From assembly GCF_024970185.1 (NCBI RefSeq), contig NZ_CP103965.1, positions 678,001-742,000 on the forward strand: 64,000 nt of DNA. Reading direction: 5' to 3'. The position numbers were made by a program, and so were the translations under genes. The notes beneath the pieces were generated by a model that was not told the DNA's origin, did no database searches, and saw only the letters and a list, made by a program, of their open reading frames with translations. This document shows, in pieces, positions 44,863 to 54,386 of this stretch. Within the stretch, counting starts at the first letter, position 1. The number at the start of each line of letters is the position of its first letter. This stretch comes from Pseudomonas sp. N3-W. Lineage in GTDB: Bacteria > Pseudomonadota > Gammaproteobacteria > Pseudomonadales > Pseudomonadaceae.

Positions 44863-45956
44863 TGAAAACCCCCCGCATGCCCGACGATCCCGCCCTGGCG
44901 ATCAATCGCGAACACCTCGACCTGCACCTGCGCCGGCACCACGCTGCGGGCAAACTCAAGCGCATGTCGACACACTTCATCGCCAAGAGCGACGCCCGCC
45001 GTACTGGCCATGGCCAACGCCTGCTGGCTGGTATTGGCCTCGCGGATCCCGTGTTGCAGCGCCTCGTCGGCACCAATCGCCGAGGCCCATCGGGCCAGTT
45101 GCGGCAGGTCGATGCTCGAATGCCGGCTGTGCAGGTCCATGTGCCCGGCTGCCAGTTTGCTGATCTTGCCGAAGCCGCCGCAAATGCTGAGTTTATCCAC
45201 CGGCACTTTGCGCAGGTGCTTGAGTACCGCGCCGACGAAGTCGCCCATTTCGATCAGGGCGATTTCCGGCAGCGCGTAGACCCGGCGCATGGTGTCTTCG
45301 CTGGCATTGCCGGTACACGCGGCAATGTGCAGGTAGCCATTGGTCTTGGCGACGTCGATGCCCTGATGAATCGAGGCGATGTACGCCGCGCAGGAAAACG
45401 GCCGGACGATGCCGCTGGTGCCGAGAATCGACAGGCCGCCAAGAATGCCCAGGCGCGGGTTCATGGTTTTCAGCGCCAGCGCTTCGCCGCCCTCGACATT
45501 GACCGTGACCTCGAAGCCGCCGTCGTAGCCAAGTTCTTCAGCCAGCAGCGTCAGGTGATCGCCAATCATCTTGCGCGGCACCGGGTTGATCGCCGGTTCG
45601 CCGACGCCCAGCACCAGTCCCGGGCGGGTCACGGTGCCGACGCCATGACCGGCGTTGAAGCGAATGCCCGGTGTGGCGTTCAGTCGGACCTGGGAAAAGA
45701 GCAGCGCACCGTGGGTCACGTCCGGGTCGTCACCGGCGTCCTTGATCGTTCCGGCTTCGGCGCCGTCGTCGGTCAGGCGGCAGAACTCCAGGCGCATCTG
45801 CACCCGCTTGCCCTTGGGCAAGACGATCTCCACCGCATCGGCAGCCGCGCCACTGAGCAGCAGACGAGCGGCAGCGAGGCTGGTGGCGGTGGCACAACTG
45901 CCGGTGGTCAGGCCGCTGCGCAGCGGAGCGGGTTGTTCGGCGGTTTCGTCACGCAT
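44859..45956 (-). CDS. cbiD: Cobalt-precorrin-5B C1-methyltransferase CbiD
   Basis: A 365-residue protein. [19 protein letters not shown] is the conserved N-terminus. [24 protein letters not shown] and [14 protein letters not shown] are further CbiD blocks. CbiD is typical of the anaerobic pathway, where it methylates C1 and pairs with deacylation by CbiG. In pseudomonads it stands in for CobF beside otherwise aerobic enzymes. It overlaps cobL by eight bases. Confidence 0.94.
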   Translation of the reverse strand: MRDETAEQPAPLRSGLTTGSCATATSLAAARLLLSGAAADAVEIVLPKGKRVQMRLEFCRLTDDGAEAGTIKDAGDDPDVTHGALLFSQVRLNATPGIRFNAGHGVGTVTRPGLVLGVGEPAINPVPRKMIGDHLTLLAEELGYDGGFEVTVNVEGGEALALKTMNPRLGILGGLSILGTSGIVRPFSCAAYIASIHQGIDVAKTNGYLHIAACTGNASEDTMRRVYALPEIALIEMGDFVGAVLKHLRKVPVDKLSICGGFGKISKLAAGHMDLHSRHSSIDLPQLARWASAIGADEALQHGIREANTSQQALAMASTAGVALGDEVCRHALEFARSVVPAQVQVEVFAIDRQGGIVGHAGGFQ

Positions 45957-47160
45957 CGAGGGGTTTCGTTACATCAAGCAAAGTAATCGGCAGCGCCTGG
46001 CGCCAGGTGTCGAATGCGCCCAGCGGTTGCGCCTGGGCGATGTGGATGCGGGTCAACTCGCCGCCGTGGCGTTCGCGCCAGGCCATCAGGGCCATTTCGC
46101 TTTGCAGGGTGACGGCGTTGGCAATCAGCCGGCCACCGGGCTTGAGCTGCGCCCAGCAGGTATCGAGCACGCCGTCACGGGTCACACCGCCGCCGATGAA
46201 AATCGCGTCAGGTCGTTCCAGGCCGTGCAGCGCATCGGGCGCGCTGCCGCGAATCAGTTGCAGGCCGGGAACACCGAGGGCGTCGCGGTTGTGTTCGATC
46301 AATTGTTGGCGGCCTTCATCGGCCTCGACGGCCAGCGTGCGGCAGCTCGGGTGAGCGCGCATCCATTCGATGCCGATCGAGCCGCTGCCGGCGCCAACGT
46401 CCCACAGCAGTTCGCCGGGTGTCGGCGCGAGGCGGGCGAGGGTGATGGCGCGCACGTCGCGTTTGGTCAGTTGGCCGTCATGCTGGAAGGCCGAATCCGG
46501 CAGGCCGGCCAGGCGTGAAAGGCGCGCAGTGCCCGCTTCGGCCAGGCATTCGATGGCGACGACATTCAGGTCGGCGAGCTGTGCAGCCTCCCAGTCGCTG
46601 GCAATGCTATCGATACGCCGTTCGGCTTCACCACCCAGATGCTCCAGCACGGTCATGCGGCTCGGGCCGAAACCGCGCTCTCGCAGCAGTGCAGCAATGG
46701 CCGCCGGACTGTGCCGGTCGTTGCTCAATACCAGCAGACGCACGCCGCTGAACAGGCAGGCGTTGAGCGCGGCCACGGAGCGGGCGACGACGGAGAGGGT
46801 CTGCACATCCTGCAACGGCCAGCCCATGCGCGCCGCCGCGATGGAACACGACGAAGGGGCTGGCAGGATCAGTGTTTCTTCGCTGGGCACATGGTGGGCG
46901 AGGCTGGCGCCCACGCCGAAGAACATCGGATCGCCACTGGCCAGCACGCACACCGGCTCGCCCCGTCGCTCCAGCACGGGTGCCAGCGAAAACGGGCGGG
47001 GCCACAACAGTCGCTCGCCGCGAATGCACACCGGCAGCAGATCCAGTTGTCGCTGACCGCCGATGATCCGCGAAGCACCCAGCAGGGCACGTCGGGCGTT
47101 TTTACCCAGGCCCTTGAAGCCGTCTTCACCGATGCCTATCACTGTCAGCCAGGGGGTCAT
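45949..47160 (-). CDS. cobL: Precorrin-6B C5,15-methyltransferase (decarboxylating) CobL
   Basis: A 403-residue two-domain enzyme. The N-terminal CbiE-like methylase (residues about 1-205) starts with [15 protein letters not shown]. The C-terminal CbiT-like domain (about 215-400) has [20 protein letters not shown], a class I SAM site, and [15 protein letters not shown]. It methylates C5 and C15 and removes the acetate carboxyl at C12. A strong hairpin lies in its leader. Confidence 0.95.
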   Translation of the reverse strand: MTPWLTVIGIGEDGFKGLGKNARRALLGASRIIGGQRQLDLLPVCIRGERLLWPRPFSLAPVLERRGEPVCVLASGDPMFFGVGASLAHHVPSEETLILPAPSSCSIAAARMGWPLQDVQTLSVVARSVAALNACLFSGVRLLVLSNDRHSPAAIAALLRERGFGPSRMTVLEHLGGEAERRIDSIASDWEAAQLADLNVVAIECLAEAGTARLSRLAGLPDSAFQHDGQLTKRDVRAITLARLAPTPGELLWDVGAGSGSIGIEWMRAHPSCRTLAVEADEGRQQLIEHNRDALGVPGLQLIRGSAPDALHGLERPDAIFIGGGVTRDGVLDTCWAQLKPGGRLIANAVTLQSEMALMAWRERHGGELTRIHIAQAQPLGAFDTWRQALPITLLDVTKPLDA

Positions 47161-47190
47161 GCCGTTCCTCTTCTATCAAGCCACGCCAAA

Positions 47191-47250
47191 TCATCACCGT
47201 GCCCGGGTCGGTATCGACCCGCACGGCTGCGCATCATAACGCGGTGATGA
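47191..47250 (-). promoter_or_regulatory. Strong nested inverted repeat in the cobL leader
   Basis: A core stem CCGTGC(CC)GGGTCG-gtat-CGACCCGCACGG overlaps an outer pair TCATCACCG / CGGTGATGA. The two pairings share CCG, so they exclude each other in part, as in a switch. It lies about 30 bases before the cobL ATG. Cobalamin-riboswitch core motifs were not found. Confidence 0.45.
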
Positions 47251-47327
47251 AGGCCTCCGCCCCTCGTCAGTCCGTGAAATTGCACCTCGTAGTGATAGGC
47301 GCGTTTCAAACAGTGCGAGATTTGACT

Positions 47328-47978
47328 CTATTGTTTGTTCTTCAACAGATCGAACCTCTTCATTCTGATCTCGCGCCGTTTGTTATCAATAAGTGCTCTT
47401 TTGCTGTCGAGTATTCTTTTGTCCAGTTTGAGGTAGGCCCGTTGCTGGATAATCTTGGCGGCCTGTCCTTCCCAGTTCCAGAACAGGAAGCTGCTCTTCT
47501 TCGTATAAGCCACCACTTCAAGATTAAACACCGCCACTTCAAGAAAACCCTTGGCGTCGTACCGCGCAGGGATGACCTGGAAGCGCTCGCCCATCAGGCT
47601 TTGCTCATCCAGGGAGTACAGCGCCGGCTTGTCGGCTTTGAGCGCGTCGAGTGTGTCGATCATGGCATTCGCTTGTCGCCTGTCCGGCATGAGCTGCGCG
47701 CTTCTGACCAGGTAATCCGCAGCGCTTGTGCTGATGTCGGCGCGTGTGCGGGTGACGATGGCATCCTGATAGACCGACCAGCCGAAGAAATTCAACGTGG
47801 TGACATACTCGTCCAGCCACGCTGTCGAGTCGGCAAAGCGGCTGCTGACCAGGTCGGCGGATCGGGTGGCGATCTGTGTGCAGTGGGTCAGGTCGTCATG
47901 ATCCTGCAATGACATTTCGCCAATGCATGACAGCAGATTGGGACCGGTCAATACGCCGGAGAGTTTTCCATTACTCAT
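47328..47978 (-). CDS. Orphan protein, member 3 of a dispersed four-copy family
   Basis: A 216-residue protein of unknown function, no signal peptide. It has the family helix Trp-x11-Gly-Trp (WLDEYVTTLNFFGW, about residues 53-66), a Lys-Pro-Ala-Leu motif, then a beta core ending in Phe-Leu-Phe-Trp. It closes with a very basic helical tail (about residues 170-216, many Lys/Arg) that could bind nucleic acid or membrane. Start at 47978 is set by AAGGAG 6 bases upstream; an in-frame ATG 51 bases earlier has none. It lies between the divergent cobL and cobG, which are neighbours in P. aeruginosa as I recall, so it looks like an insertion. Confidence 0.72.
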   Translation of the reverse strand: MSNGKLSGVLTGPNLLSCIGEMSLQDHDDLTHCTQIATRSADLVSSRFADSTAWLDEYVTTLNFFGWSVYQDAIVTRTRADISTSAADYLVRSAQLMPDRRQANAMIDTLDALKADKPALYSLDEQSLMGERFQVIPARYDAKGFLEVAVFNLEVVAYTKKSSFLFWNWEGQAAKIIQQRAYLKLDKRILDSKRALIDNKRREIRMKRFDLLKNKQ

Positions 47979-48253
47979 GTGTTGCTCCTTATAAATACTG
48001 TTTTGACGAACGTTGGTTTTCCTTTTCAAAAGTACAAGAGCTGGTGAGTAGTTGAAATAAAGGCGGCGTACGGAATTAATTCCTGCTGTGAAGTATATTT
48101 CGCTGGATTTTTCCAGACTGAATCCCGAATTGCCGTTCAGACTTCAATACGCCGCTGTGGCGCAGAGCGTTTCGTCGTCAATCCGCTTGAGCTTTTCATC
48201 CGGCCGGGCAAAGCAGGCATAATGCCGGCCATCGTCCCGTCATCGGCCATCCC

Positions 48254-49576
48254 GTGAATTCACCTCAGCCATCGAGCCCCTTGCGCCCTTCAGCCTGTCC
48301 CGGGCTGTTGCGTGTCGTTCAGGCACTGGACGGCGGTATTTGCCGGATCAAACTCGACGGCGGTTCCATTCGTGCCGATCAGGCGGTCGCGGTGGCCGAT
48401 GCCGCCGAGCGATTTGCCGGTGGCGTGATCGAGGCGACCAACCGGGCAAACCTGCAAATTCGCGGGATTGGCGAGCAGGCGACGGCATTGATCGACAGTC
48501 TGCTCGCCGCCGGGTTGGGCCCTGTCACCGCCGCGGGTGATGACGTACGCAACCTGATGCTCAGCCCCGGCGCCGGCATTGATCAGCACCTGCTGATCGA
48601 TACCCGGCCCCTGGCCCGGCAAATCCTCGACAGCCTGCAAACCCACACGCGTTTCCACGAGTTGTCAGCCAAGTTCGCCGTGCAACTCGATGGCGGCGAA
48701 GCCCTGGCGATGCTCGAACACCCTCATGATTTGTGGCTGAGTGCGGTTGAGCGAGACGGCGAACAGTGGCTGGCTTTCGGTCTGGCAGGCTGCCCCACGG
48801 ACAGGCCTGCGGCGGCGGTATTGCTGCGCGACGGGCATGCCCTGGTGGTGGCGGTGCTGGAGCTGTTTCTTGACCTGGCACGGCCGGATCAAACGCGCAT
48901 GCGCCATCTGCTGGCCGAGCATTCGCTGCCGTCGCTGCTGCAAACCCTGGCCGAGCGGGTGCCGTTGCTCGCCATCGGGCAATGGCAGCGCCCTGTGCCG
49001 CCAGCGCGATTGCACATCGGCACTTATCCACAGCGTCAGGATGGCCTGGTGTATGTCGGCGCCATGCCACCGCTGGGACGGCTGGACCCGGCGATGCTCA
49101 AGGGTGCGGCGAGTCTGGCCAAAACGTTCGGTGACGCCAGCCTGCGCCTGACGCCATGGCAAAGCCTGCTGCTGCCCAATATCCGCCACGAACATGCATC
49201 CGCTGTCCGCCAGCAATTGCAGGCGTTGGGTTATCTGGTCGATGCCGATCAGGCCCTCGCGCATCTCGTGGCCTGCACCGGATCGGCTGGTTGCGGCAAA
49301 GGGCTGGCGGATACCAAGGACGATGCGCGGCAATTGGCTTTGCGCCTGCACGATCAACCCGCAGATGTACAGGTTCACCTGTCCGGCTGCCCACGCTCCT
49401 GTGCGTGTGCACACACGGCGCCGATCACCTTGCTGGCGACTGGCCCCGGTCACTACGACGTCTATTTTCGCGATGCAGCGCAGGCCGGTTTCGGCGCGCT
49501 GCACGCACACAATCTTACTATTGAAGCGGTCGCGGCGTTGCTCGACGCCCGCTCACGGAGCCCCCTTGATGCTTGA
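48254..49576 (+). CDS. cobG: Precorrin-3B synthase CobG
   Basis: A 440-residue sulfite-reductase-like monooxygenase that uses oxygen to make precorrin-3B, the mark of the aerobic pathway. RPSACPGLLRVVQALDGGICR at the start and the C-terminal Fe-S/sirohaem-type motifs CTGSAGCGKGLADTK and HLSGCPRSCACAHTAP fit the family. It heads the plus-strand operon cobG-cobH-cobI-cobJ. Start context is weak; the 224-base leader 48030-48253 shows no cobalamin riboswitch core. Confidence 0.93.
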   Translation: MNSPQPSSPLRPSACPGLLRVVQALDGGICRIKLDGGSIRADQAVAVADAAERFAGGVIEATNRANLQIRGIGEQATALIDSLLAAGLGPVTAAGDDVRNLMLSPGAGIDQHLLIDTRPLARQILDSLQTHTRFHELSAKFAVQLDGGEALAMLEHPHDLWLSAVERDGEQWLAFGLAGCPTDRPAAAVLLRDGHALVVAVLELFLDLARPDQTRMRHLLAEHSLPSLLQTLAERVPLLAIGQWQRPVPPARLHIGTYPQRQDGLVYVGAMPPLGRLDPAMLKGAASLAKTFGDASLRLTPWQSLLLPNIRHEHASAVRQQLQALGYLVDADQALAHLVACTGSAGCGKGLADTKDDARQLALRLHDQPADVQVHLSGCPRSCACAHTAPITLLATGPGHYDVYFRDAAQAGFGALHAHNLTIEAVAALLDARSRSPLDA

Positions 49577-50195
49577 TTACATCCGCGACGGTCAGGAGAT
49601 CTATCGCAACTCCTTCGCGATCATTCGCGCCGAGGCCAACCTCGACCGAATCCCGGCCGACCTGGAAAAACTCGCGGTGCGGGTGATCCACGCCTGCGGC
49701 ATGGTCGAGGCCATCGACGGTCTGCAATTTTCCGAAGGCGCAGGCCTGGCCGGGCGCAAGGCGCTGGCTGCCGGCGCGCCGATCTTGTGCGACGCACGGA
49801 TGGTCAGCGAAGGCGTGACCCGCACGCGCCTGCCCGCCAACAATCAGGTGATCTGCACCCTGCGCGACGACAGCGTGCCAGAGCTCGCCCGCGAGCTGGG
49901 CAACACCCGTTCCGCCGCCGCGCTGGAACTGTGGCACCCGCATCTGGAAGGCAGTGTGGTGGTGATCGGCAACGCGCCGACCGCGCTGTTCTATCTGCTG
50001 GAAATGCTCGATGCCGGCGCGCCGAAACCGGCGCTGATCCTCGGTTTCCCGGTGGGTTTTGTCGGTGCCGCCGAATCCAAGGCAGCGCTCGCGGCGGACA
50101 GCCGTGGTGTGCCGTTTGTGATCATGCAAGGTCGCCTGGGCGGCAGCGCCATGGCCGCCGCCGCCGTCAACGCCCTGGCCACGGAGATCGAATGA
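49569..50195 (+). CDS. cobH: Precorrin-8X methylmutase CobH
   Basis: A 208-residue enzyme that moves the methyl from C11 to C12, giving hydrogenobyrinate. Family blocks: [37 protein letters not shown] with the active-site His, and [16 protein letters not shown]. The start at 49569 overlaps the cobG stop by eight bases, so translation is coupled. Confidence 0.95.
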   Translation: MLDYIRDGQEIYRNSFAIIRAEANLDRIPADLEKLAVRVIHACGMVEAIDGLQFSEGAGLAGRKALAAGAPILCDARMVSEGVTRTRLPANNQVICTLRDDSVPELARELGNTRSAAALELWHPHLEGSVVVIGNAPTALFYLLEMLDAGAPKPALILGFPVGFVGAAESKAALAADSRGVPFVIMQGRLGGSAMAAAAVNALATEIE

Positions 50196-50926
50196 TGCAG
50201 CAACCTGGACGTTTGATCGGCCTGGGCGTCGGCCCCGGTGATCCGGAACTGATTACCGTCAAAGCCCTGCGCCTGCTGCGCGAGTCGCCGGTGGTGGCGT
50301 ACTTCGTGGCCAAGGGCAAGAAGGGCAATGCGTTCGGCATCATCGAAGCGCATTTGCAGGACGCGCAAAACCTGCTGCCGCTGGTGTACCCGGTGACCAC
50401 CGAAGCGCTGCCGGCGCCGCTGTCCTACGAACAAGTGATCAGCGACTTCTACGACACTGCGGCCGAGCAGCTTGCCGAACATCTGGACGCCGGCCGCGAC
50501 GTGGCGGTGATCTGCGAAGGCGATCCGTTCTTCTACGGCTCCTATATGTACCTGCATGATCGGCTTGCCGAGCGTTATCAGGCCGAAGTTGTACCGGGCG
50601 TCTGCTCGATGCTCGGGGGCGCCTCGGTGTTGGGGGCGCCGCTGGTGTATCGCAATCAGAGCCTGTCGGTATTGTCCGGCGTGTTGCCTCATGAAGAGCT
50701 GAAGCGGCGTCTGGCGGATGCCGACGCGGCGGTGATCATGAAGCTGGGGCGCAACTTTCCCAAGGTCCGTCAGGTGCTGGAAGAACTCGGTCTGGCCGGG
50801 CGTGCGCTGTACGTTGAGCGCGCGACCATGGCCAACCAGAAAATCGTCGCGCTGGATCAGGTCGAGCCGATGTCTTCGCCGTATTTCTCGCTGATCATCG
50901 TCCCCGGCGAACGGTGGCAAGGTTGA
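50192..50926 (+). CDS. cobI: Precorrin-2 C20-methyltransferase CobI
   Basis: A 244-residue SAM methyltransferase. [20 protein letters not shown] is the tetrapyrrole methylase start, [20 protein letters not shown] the second SAM loop, and [19 protein letters not shown] the third. It makes precorrin-3A, the substrate of CobG. The start overlaps the cobH stop (ATGATG). Confidence 0.96.
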   Translation: MMQQPGRLIGLGVGPGDPELITVKALRLLRESPVVAYFVAKGKKGNAFGIIEAHLQDAQNLLPLVYPVTTEALPAPLSYEQVISDFYDTAAEQLAEHLDAGRDVAVICEGDPFFYGSYMYLHDRLAERYQAEVVPGVCSMLGGASVLGAPLVYRNQSLSVLSGVLPHEELKRRLADADAAVIMKLGRNFPKVRQVLEELGLAGRALYVERATMANQKIVALDQVEPMSSPYFSLIIVPGERWQG

Positions 50927-52638
50927 TGGCCCGCCCTGCACCGGCCATTGTCATTCTGGGCAACGGCAGCCTCGCCACGGCGCGGCGGATTCAGCAGCGC
51001 TATCCGGACGCGCTGATTCACGGCCTGGCCGAGCGGGTGGTGGGCGCGGATCGCACGTACCACGAGTTCGGTGCGACCTTGCGCGAGCTGTATCAACAGG
51101 ACACGCCGATCATTGCCCTGTGTGCGGCGGGCATTGTGATTCGCACCCTGGCGCCGCTGCTGCTGGAAAAGGGCGCCGAGCCGCCTGTGCTTGCCGTCGC
51201 CGAAGACGGCAGCGCCGTGGTGCCCCTGTTGGGCGGCCTTGGCGGGGTGAATGTGATGGCGCGGGAAATCGCCGCCACGCTGGACGTTTCGGCGGCCATC
51301 ACCACCAGCGGCGAACTGCGTTTTGGCACCTGCCTGCTCAATCCGCCCAGCGGTTATGCGCTGGGTGATCTGGAACTGGGCAAGCGCTTTGTCTCGGATC
51401 TGCTGGCGGGTGAGTCGGTGCGCATCGAGGGGCCGGCGCCGTGGCTGGCCGAGGCGCAACTGCCGGAAGATCAGCAGGCGCGACTGGCGATCCATGTCGG
51501 TCATGCCGAGCGTCAGGCCAATGCCAACGAACTGCTGATCTACCCTCGCAGCGTGGTGGTCGCGGTGACGGCGGGAACGCCTGATCTGGCGAACATTATT
51601 CGTGCCGCGCTGCACGGGGCGGGCATTGCCCTGCAATCGCTGGCCTGCCTGTTGGCAGATGAGCGGGACATGGCCGATGTGGCCTTGCGCGATGCGGGGC
51701 TGGACCTGGCCGTGCCGCTGCGGTTCAGTGCCCGGCCGGGCAGCGTGCTTGAACAGGCGCAGAGCGCGGTGTCCGCGCCGCTCAAGGCGATCGAGATCGG
51801 CGCTGATATGGCGGTTGCAGTCGCTGCCGCGCCTGTCGATCCACTGTTGATCGGTCGTCCTCGCGGGCGTTTGGCGGTGATCGGTCTGGGGCCGGGGGCT
51901 GCCGATCTGATGGTGCCAGCAGTCAAGGCAGAGCTGGCCCGCGCCAACGACGTGCTTGGCTACGAAACCTATGTGCGCATGGCGGGGCCCTTCCGAGCTG
52001 ACCAAGTGCTGCATTGCACCGACAATCGCGAAGAGATGCAGCGCGCGCGGCACGCCTTCGAACTCGCGGCGCAGGGTCGTTGCGTCGTCGTGGTGTCGTC
52101 CGGTGATCCGGGTGTGTTCGCCATGGCGGCGGCGGTGCTTGAGGCGTTACACGAGTCCCGCGATCCGGCGTGGCACAACGTCGATCTGGAAATTCTGCCG
52201 GGCGTTTCGGCATCGCTGGCGACGGCTGCCCAGGCCGGCGCACCGTTGGGCCATGACTTCTGCGTGCTGTCATTGTCTGACAACCTCAAGCCCTGGGAGA
52301 TCATCGAAAAGCGCCTGGACCTGGCGGCTCAAGCCGACCTGGCGATGGCGTTCTACAACCCGATCTCGCGCTCCCGGCCGTGGCAACTGGGGCGTGCGCT
52401 GGAGATCGTCGCTCAGCATCGCGTACCTGAAACGCCGGTCGTGCTGGGGCGCGATGTCGGGCGTCCGGGGCAGACGTTGCGGGTGACGACACTCGGCCAA
52501 CTGACGCCGGATCAGGTCGACATGCGCACCATGGTGTTGATCGGTTCATCCACGACGCGCGTGTTCCCCCGGTTGCAAGGTGTGTCATGGGTCTATACGC
52601 CGCGCAGTTATGGCGACAAGTTAGTTGATATAAGCTAA
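50926..52638 (+). CDS. cobJ: CbiG-like domain fused to precorrin-3B C17-methyltransferase CobJ
   Basis: A 570-residue fusion. Residues 1 to about 310 are CbiG-like: an N-terminal block with IIALCAAGIVIRTLAPLL and GGLGGVNVMAREIA, and a C-terminal CbiG/CobE-like part near 215-290 with the Ala/Gly-rich LACLLADERDM. From about 314 on it is a SAM-dependent methylase, RLAVIGLGPGAADLMVPAVK, GYETYV, VVSSGDPGVFAMAAAVLE and LPGVSASLATAAQAGAPLG, which contracts the ring. P. aeruginosa cobJ has the same fusion, as far as I recall. It overlaps cobI by one base (TGATG). Confidence 0.94.
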   Translation: MARPAPAIVILGNGSLATARRIQQRYPDALIHGLAERVVGADRTYHEFGATLRELYQQDTPIIALCAAGIVIRTLAPLLLEKGAEPPVLAVAEDGSAVVPLLGGLGGVNVMAREIAATLDVSAAITTSGELRFGTCLLNPPSGYALGDLELGKRFVSDLLAGESVRIEGPAPWLAEAQLPEDQQARLAIHVGHAERQANANELLIYPRSVVVAVTAGTPDLANIIRAALHGAGIALQSLACLLADERDMADVALRDAGLDLAVPLRFSARPGSVLEQAQSAVSAPLKAIEIGADMAVAVAAAPVDPLLIGRPRGRLAVIGLGPGAADLMVPAVKAELARANDVLGYETYVRMAGPFRADQVLHCTDNREEMQRARHAFELAAQGRCVVVVSSGDPGVFAMAAAVLEALHESRDPAWHNVDLEILPGVSASLATAAQAGAPLGHDFCVLSLSDNLKPWEIIEKRLDLAAQADLAMAFYNPISRSRPWQLGRALEIVAQHRVPETPVVLGRDVGRPGQTLRVTTLGQLTPDQVDMRTMVLIGSSTTRVFPRLQGVSWVYTPRSYGDKLVDIS

Positions 52639-52662
52639 GTAAGATTCATGTATTGATATTGG

Positions 52663-52697
52663 ATTGTCCGGGTCCACAGGTCCGGATGATCTTTTTC
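52663..52697 (+). terminator. Terminator-like hairpin after cobJ
   Basis: An imperfect TCCGG / CCGGA stem around GTCCACAGG, then CTTTTT, about 25 bases beyond the cobJ stop. Confidence 0.55.
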
Positions 52698-52808
52698 GTT
52701 GTTGGCTTTACATATCGAAATCCAATTGGGTTTGTTGGTTCTCATGGGGTCCGTTAGATTTGTCTTGTGCCCAGGAGGGCCATCAATAAATTTAAGGGAT
52801 TATCCGAT

Positions 52809-53663
52809 ATGGAAAGTTTTGAAAGTTATAGGGGTGTTAAAACATGCGCCGACTTGGGTAAGGAGCGTCTTGCCAGGGCCAAGGCACAACTGGCGGTTAC
52901 TCCTCGCGCCAGAGTGGCGCTGGTATCGCCCGCCAGTGTCCGCTCCGCTAACGCTAAAGAGCCGGCCACGACCAATCCCACCAGAGAGCTGGATGCGATG
53001 GTGCTGGGTAATACGCTTGTCGGTTATGGCGATAATATTTCCCTCGAAAACATGATGATCATTGAAAACCTCATCAAGTTCTCGAAGCTGGAGGCTGATC
53101 GCGAAACCAGGGATAATCTGCATCCTGCCGCCTGGCATCGGGCCTTTCTTGTCTGCATGGAGCAAATGGGCTGTTCCGTTCCAATCCAGGCAAGTGTCGA
53201 GTTCCGCAAAAGGTCTGCGAGCGGAACCATGAAAAATGTCGTGACCGCTATCGTCAAGGCCGGGGTTGATGCCGCGAAAGCCGCCATTCCTGGCGCTACC
53301 GTACTGGCCGCTGTAGCGGACTCGACATTGGCGGCGTTGGAAAAAGAGCCTGAACTTATTCAGGTGTTCAATTACGAAGTGACAAAAGTCAAAGGTATGA
53401 AGCTGGCCTTACTGCCTTGCGAACAAACGAAGAATGGCCTGATTATTGTTTCCTGCTCGTCGATTAATCAGGACAGTGCTGTCGTGGGGGGCGGGGTTTT
53501 ATTCCTGGATCTTAAAATAACCAGTCTTGATATTTACCAGGGTTCAAACTTTCTCGCGTTTAATCCAGCCGCTTACGCTGAAGTAAAAGATGATATTGAA
53601 TATGTACTTGGGCAGCATCGCCGGGAAGTACTTGCCCGAAGGTTTCCACGGCGCAGGTCGTAA
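52809..53663 (+). CDS. Orphan protein, member 4 of a dispersed four-copy family
   Basis: A 284-residue protein of unknown function with a disordered-looking N-terminal region (residues 1-70). The family helix is Trp-x11-Gly-Cys (WHRAFLVCMEQMGC, near residues 104-117), so the second Trp is replaced by Cys. An Ala/Val-rich hydrophobic stretch at about 140-172 (AAKAAIPGATVLAAVADSTL) could insert in a membrane. Then come Pro-Glu-Leu-Ile-Gln-Val-Phe, a beta core, and a basic end with Leu-Ala-Arg-Arg-Phe. Start at 52809 has AAGGGA 9 bases upstream. It lies between cobJ and marC, at the far end of the cob operon from member 3. Confidence 0.72.
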   Translation: MESFESYRGVKTCADLGKERLARAKAQLAVTPRARVALVSPASVRSANAKEPATTNPTRELDAMVLGNTLVGYGDNISLENMMIIENLIKFSKLEADRETRDNLHPAAWHRAFLVCMEQMGCSVPIQASVEFRKRSASGTMKNVVTAIVKAGVDAAKAAIPGATVLAAVADSTLAALEKEPELIQVFNYEVTKVKGMKLALLPCEQTKNGLIIVSCSSINQDSAVVGGGVLFLDLKITSLDIYQGSNFLAFNPAAYAEVKDDIEYVLGQHRREVLARRFPRRRS

Positions 53664-53688
53664 ATAGTTGAATCGACGTCAGGACGAA

Positions 53689-53716
53689 CTGTCCCTGGCT
53701 TGAGCGCAAGGGACAG
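53689..53716. terminator. Bidirectional hairpin between member 4 and marC
   Basis: CTGTCCCT / AGGGACAG with a loop that can pair further (CTTG / CAAG). It lies between two convergent genes. Confidence 0.55.
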
Positions 53717-53729
53717 GCTCTATTTGCAT

Positions 53730-54326
53730 TCAGGGCACCAGATAACCCTTCACCCCGGTAAAGATGATTTGCGCCGCCAGGGCGCAGACGAACAATCCCA
53801 TCAGCCGGCTGACGATCTGCAAGCCCTGGTCACCCAGAATCCGTTCGATACGGTTGGACAGATACAGCACGACACCGACAGTGAAGCTGGCCAGGGCGAT
53901 GCTGAGGATCGCGGTGAGCTTGTCGTCCCAGTGTGGCTGGCTCACGCCCATTACCAGCAATGCACCGATGGTGCCAGGGCCGACGGTCAGTGGGATGGTC
54001 AGCGGGACGATGGTCACGTCCTGTTGCACGTTGTCGGTTTGCACCGCCGACTTGCCCTGGGCCATGCCCAGCGCCGAGATGAACAGCACGCTGCCGGCGC
54101 CGATGCGGAACGCGTCCACGGTGATGCCGAACACGCTGAAAATCACTCGTCCGAACAGATACAACAAGACGCTGGATACCAGTGTGGCGATCGCCACTTT
54201 CCAGGCCAGGCGGCGTTGTTCCTTGCGTGAATAACCACGGGTCAGGCTGATGAAACAGGACAACACGAAGAACGGGCTGTAGAGCACCAGCATCTTCAGG
54301 TAAACGCTGAACAACACGTGGAGCAT
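53730..54326 (-). CDS. MarC family integral membrane protein
   Basis: A 198-residue inner-membrane protein with six predicted helices. GAGSVLFISALGMAQGK and IVPLTIPLTVGPGTIGALLVMG are the MarC/YhgN family blocks, where Pro-Leu-Thr-x-Pro-Leu-Thr is diagnostic. The family's function is not settled; MarC itself is not needed for multiple antibiotic resistance. It lies 60 bases downstream of retS, the same neighbour relation as in P. aeruginosa (PA4857 next to PA4856, as recalled). Confidence 0.88.
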   Translation of the reverse strand: MLHVLFSVYLKMLVLYSPFFVLSCFISLTRGYSRKEQRRLAWKVAIATLVSSVLLYLFGRVIFSVFGITVDAFRIGAGSVLFISALGMAQGKSAVQTDNVQQDVTIVPLTIPLTVGPGTIGALLVMGVSQPHWDDKLTAILSIALASFTVGVVLYLSNRIERILGDQGLQIVSRLMGLFVCALAAQIIFTGVKGYLVP

Positions 54327-54386
54327 GGCAAGCTCACTGGCGAGGGAAGTCGGGGGAGTCTATCAGGCGCCGTGGCGTCTGTCGGC

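Noticed and set aside
47161..48253. Cobalamin riboswitch upstream of cobL or cobG
   Set aside because: The conserved core segments (GCCACTG, and the B12-box AGCCAGGAGACC-like string) were not found on either strand. The same is true of the TonB receptor leader at 38428-38591.
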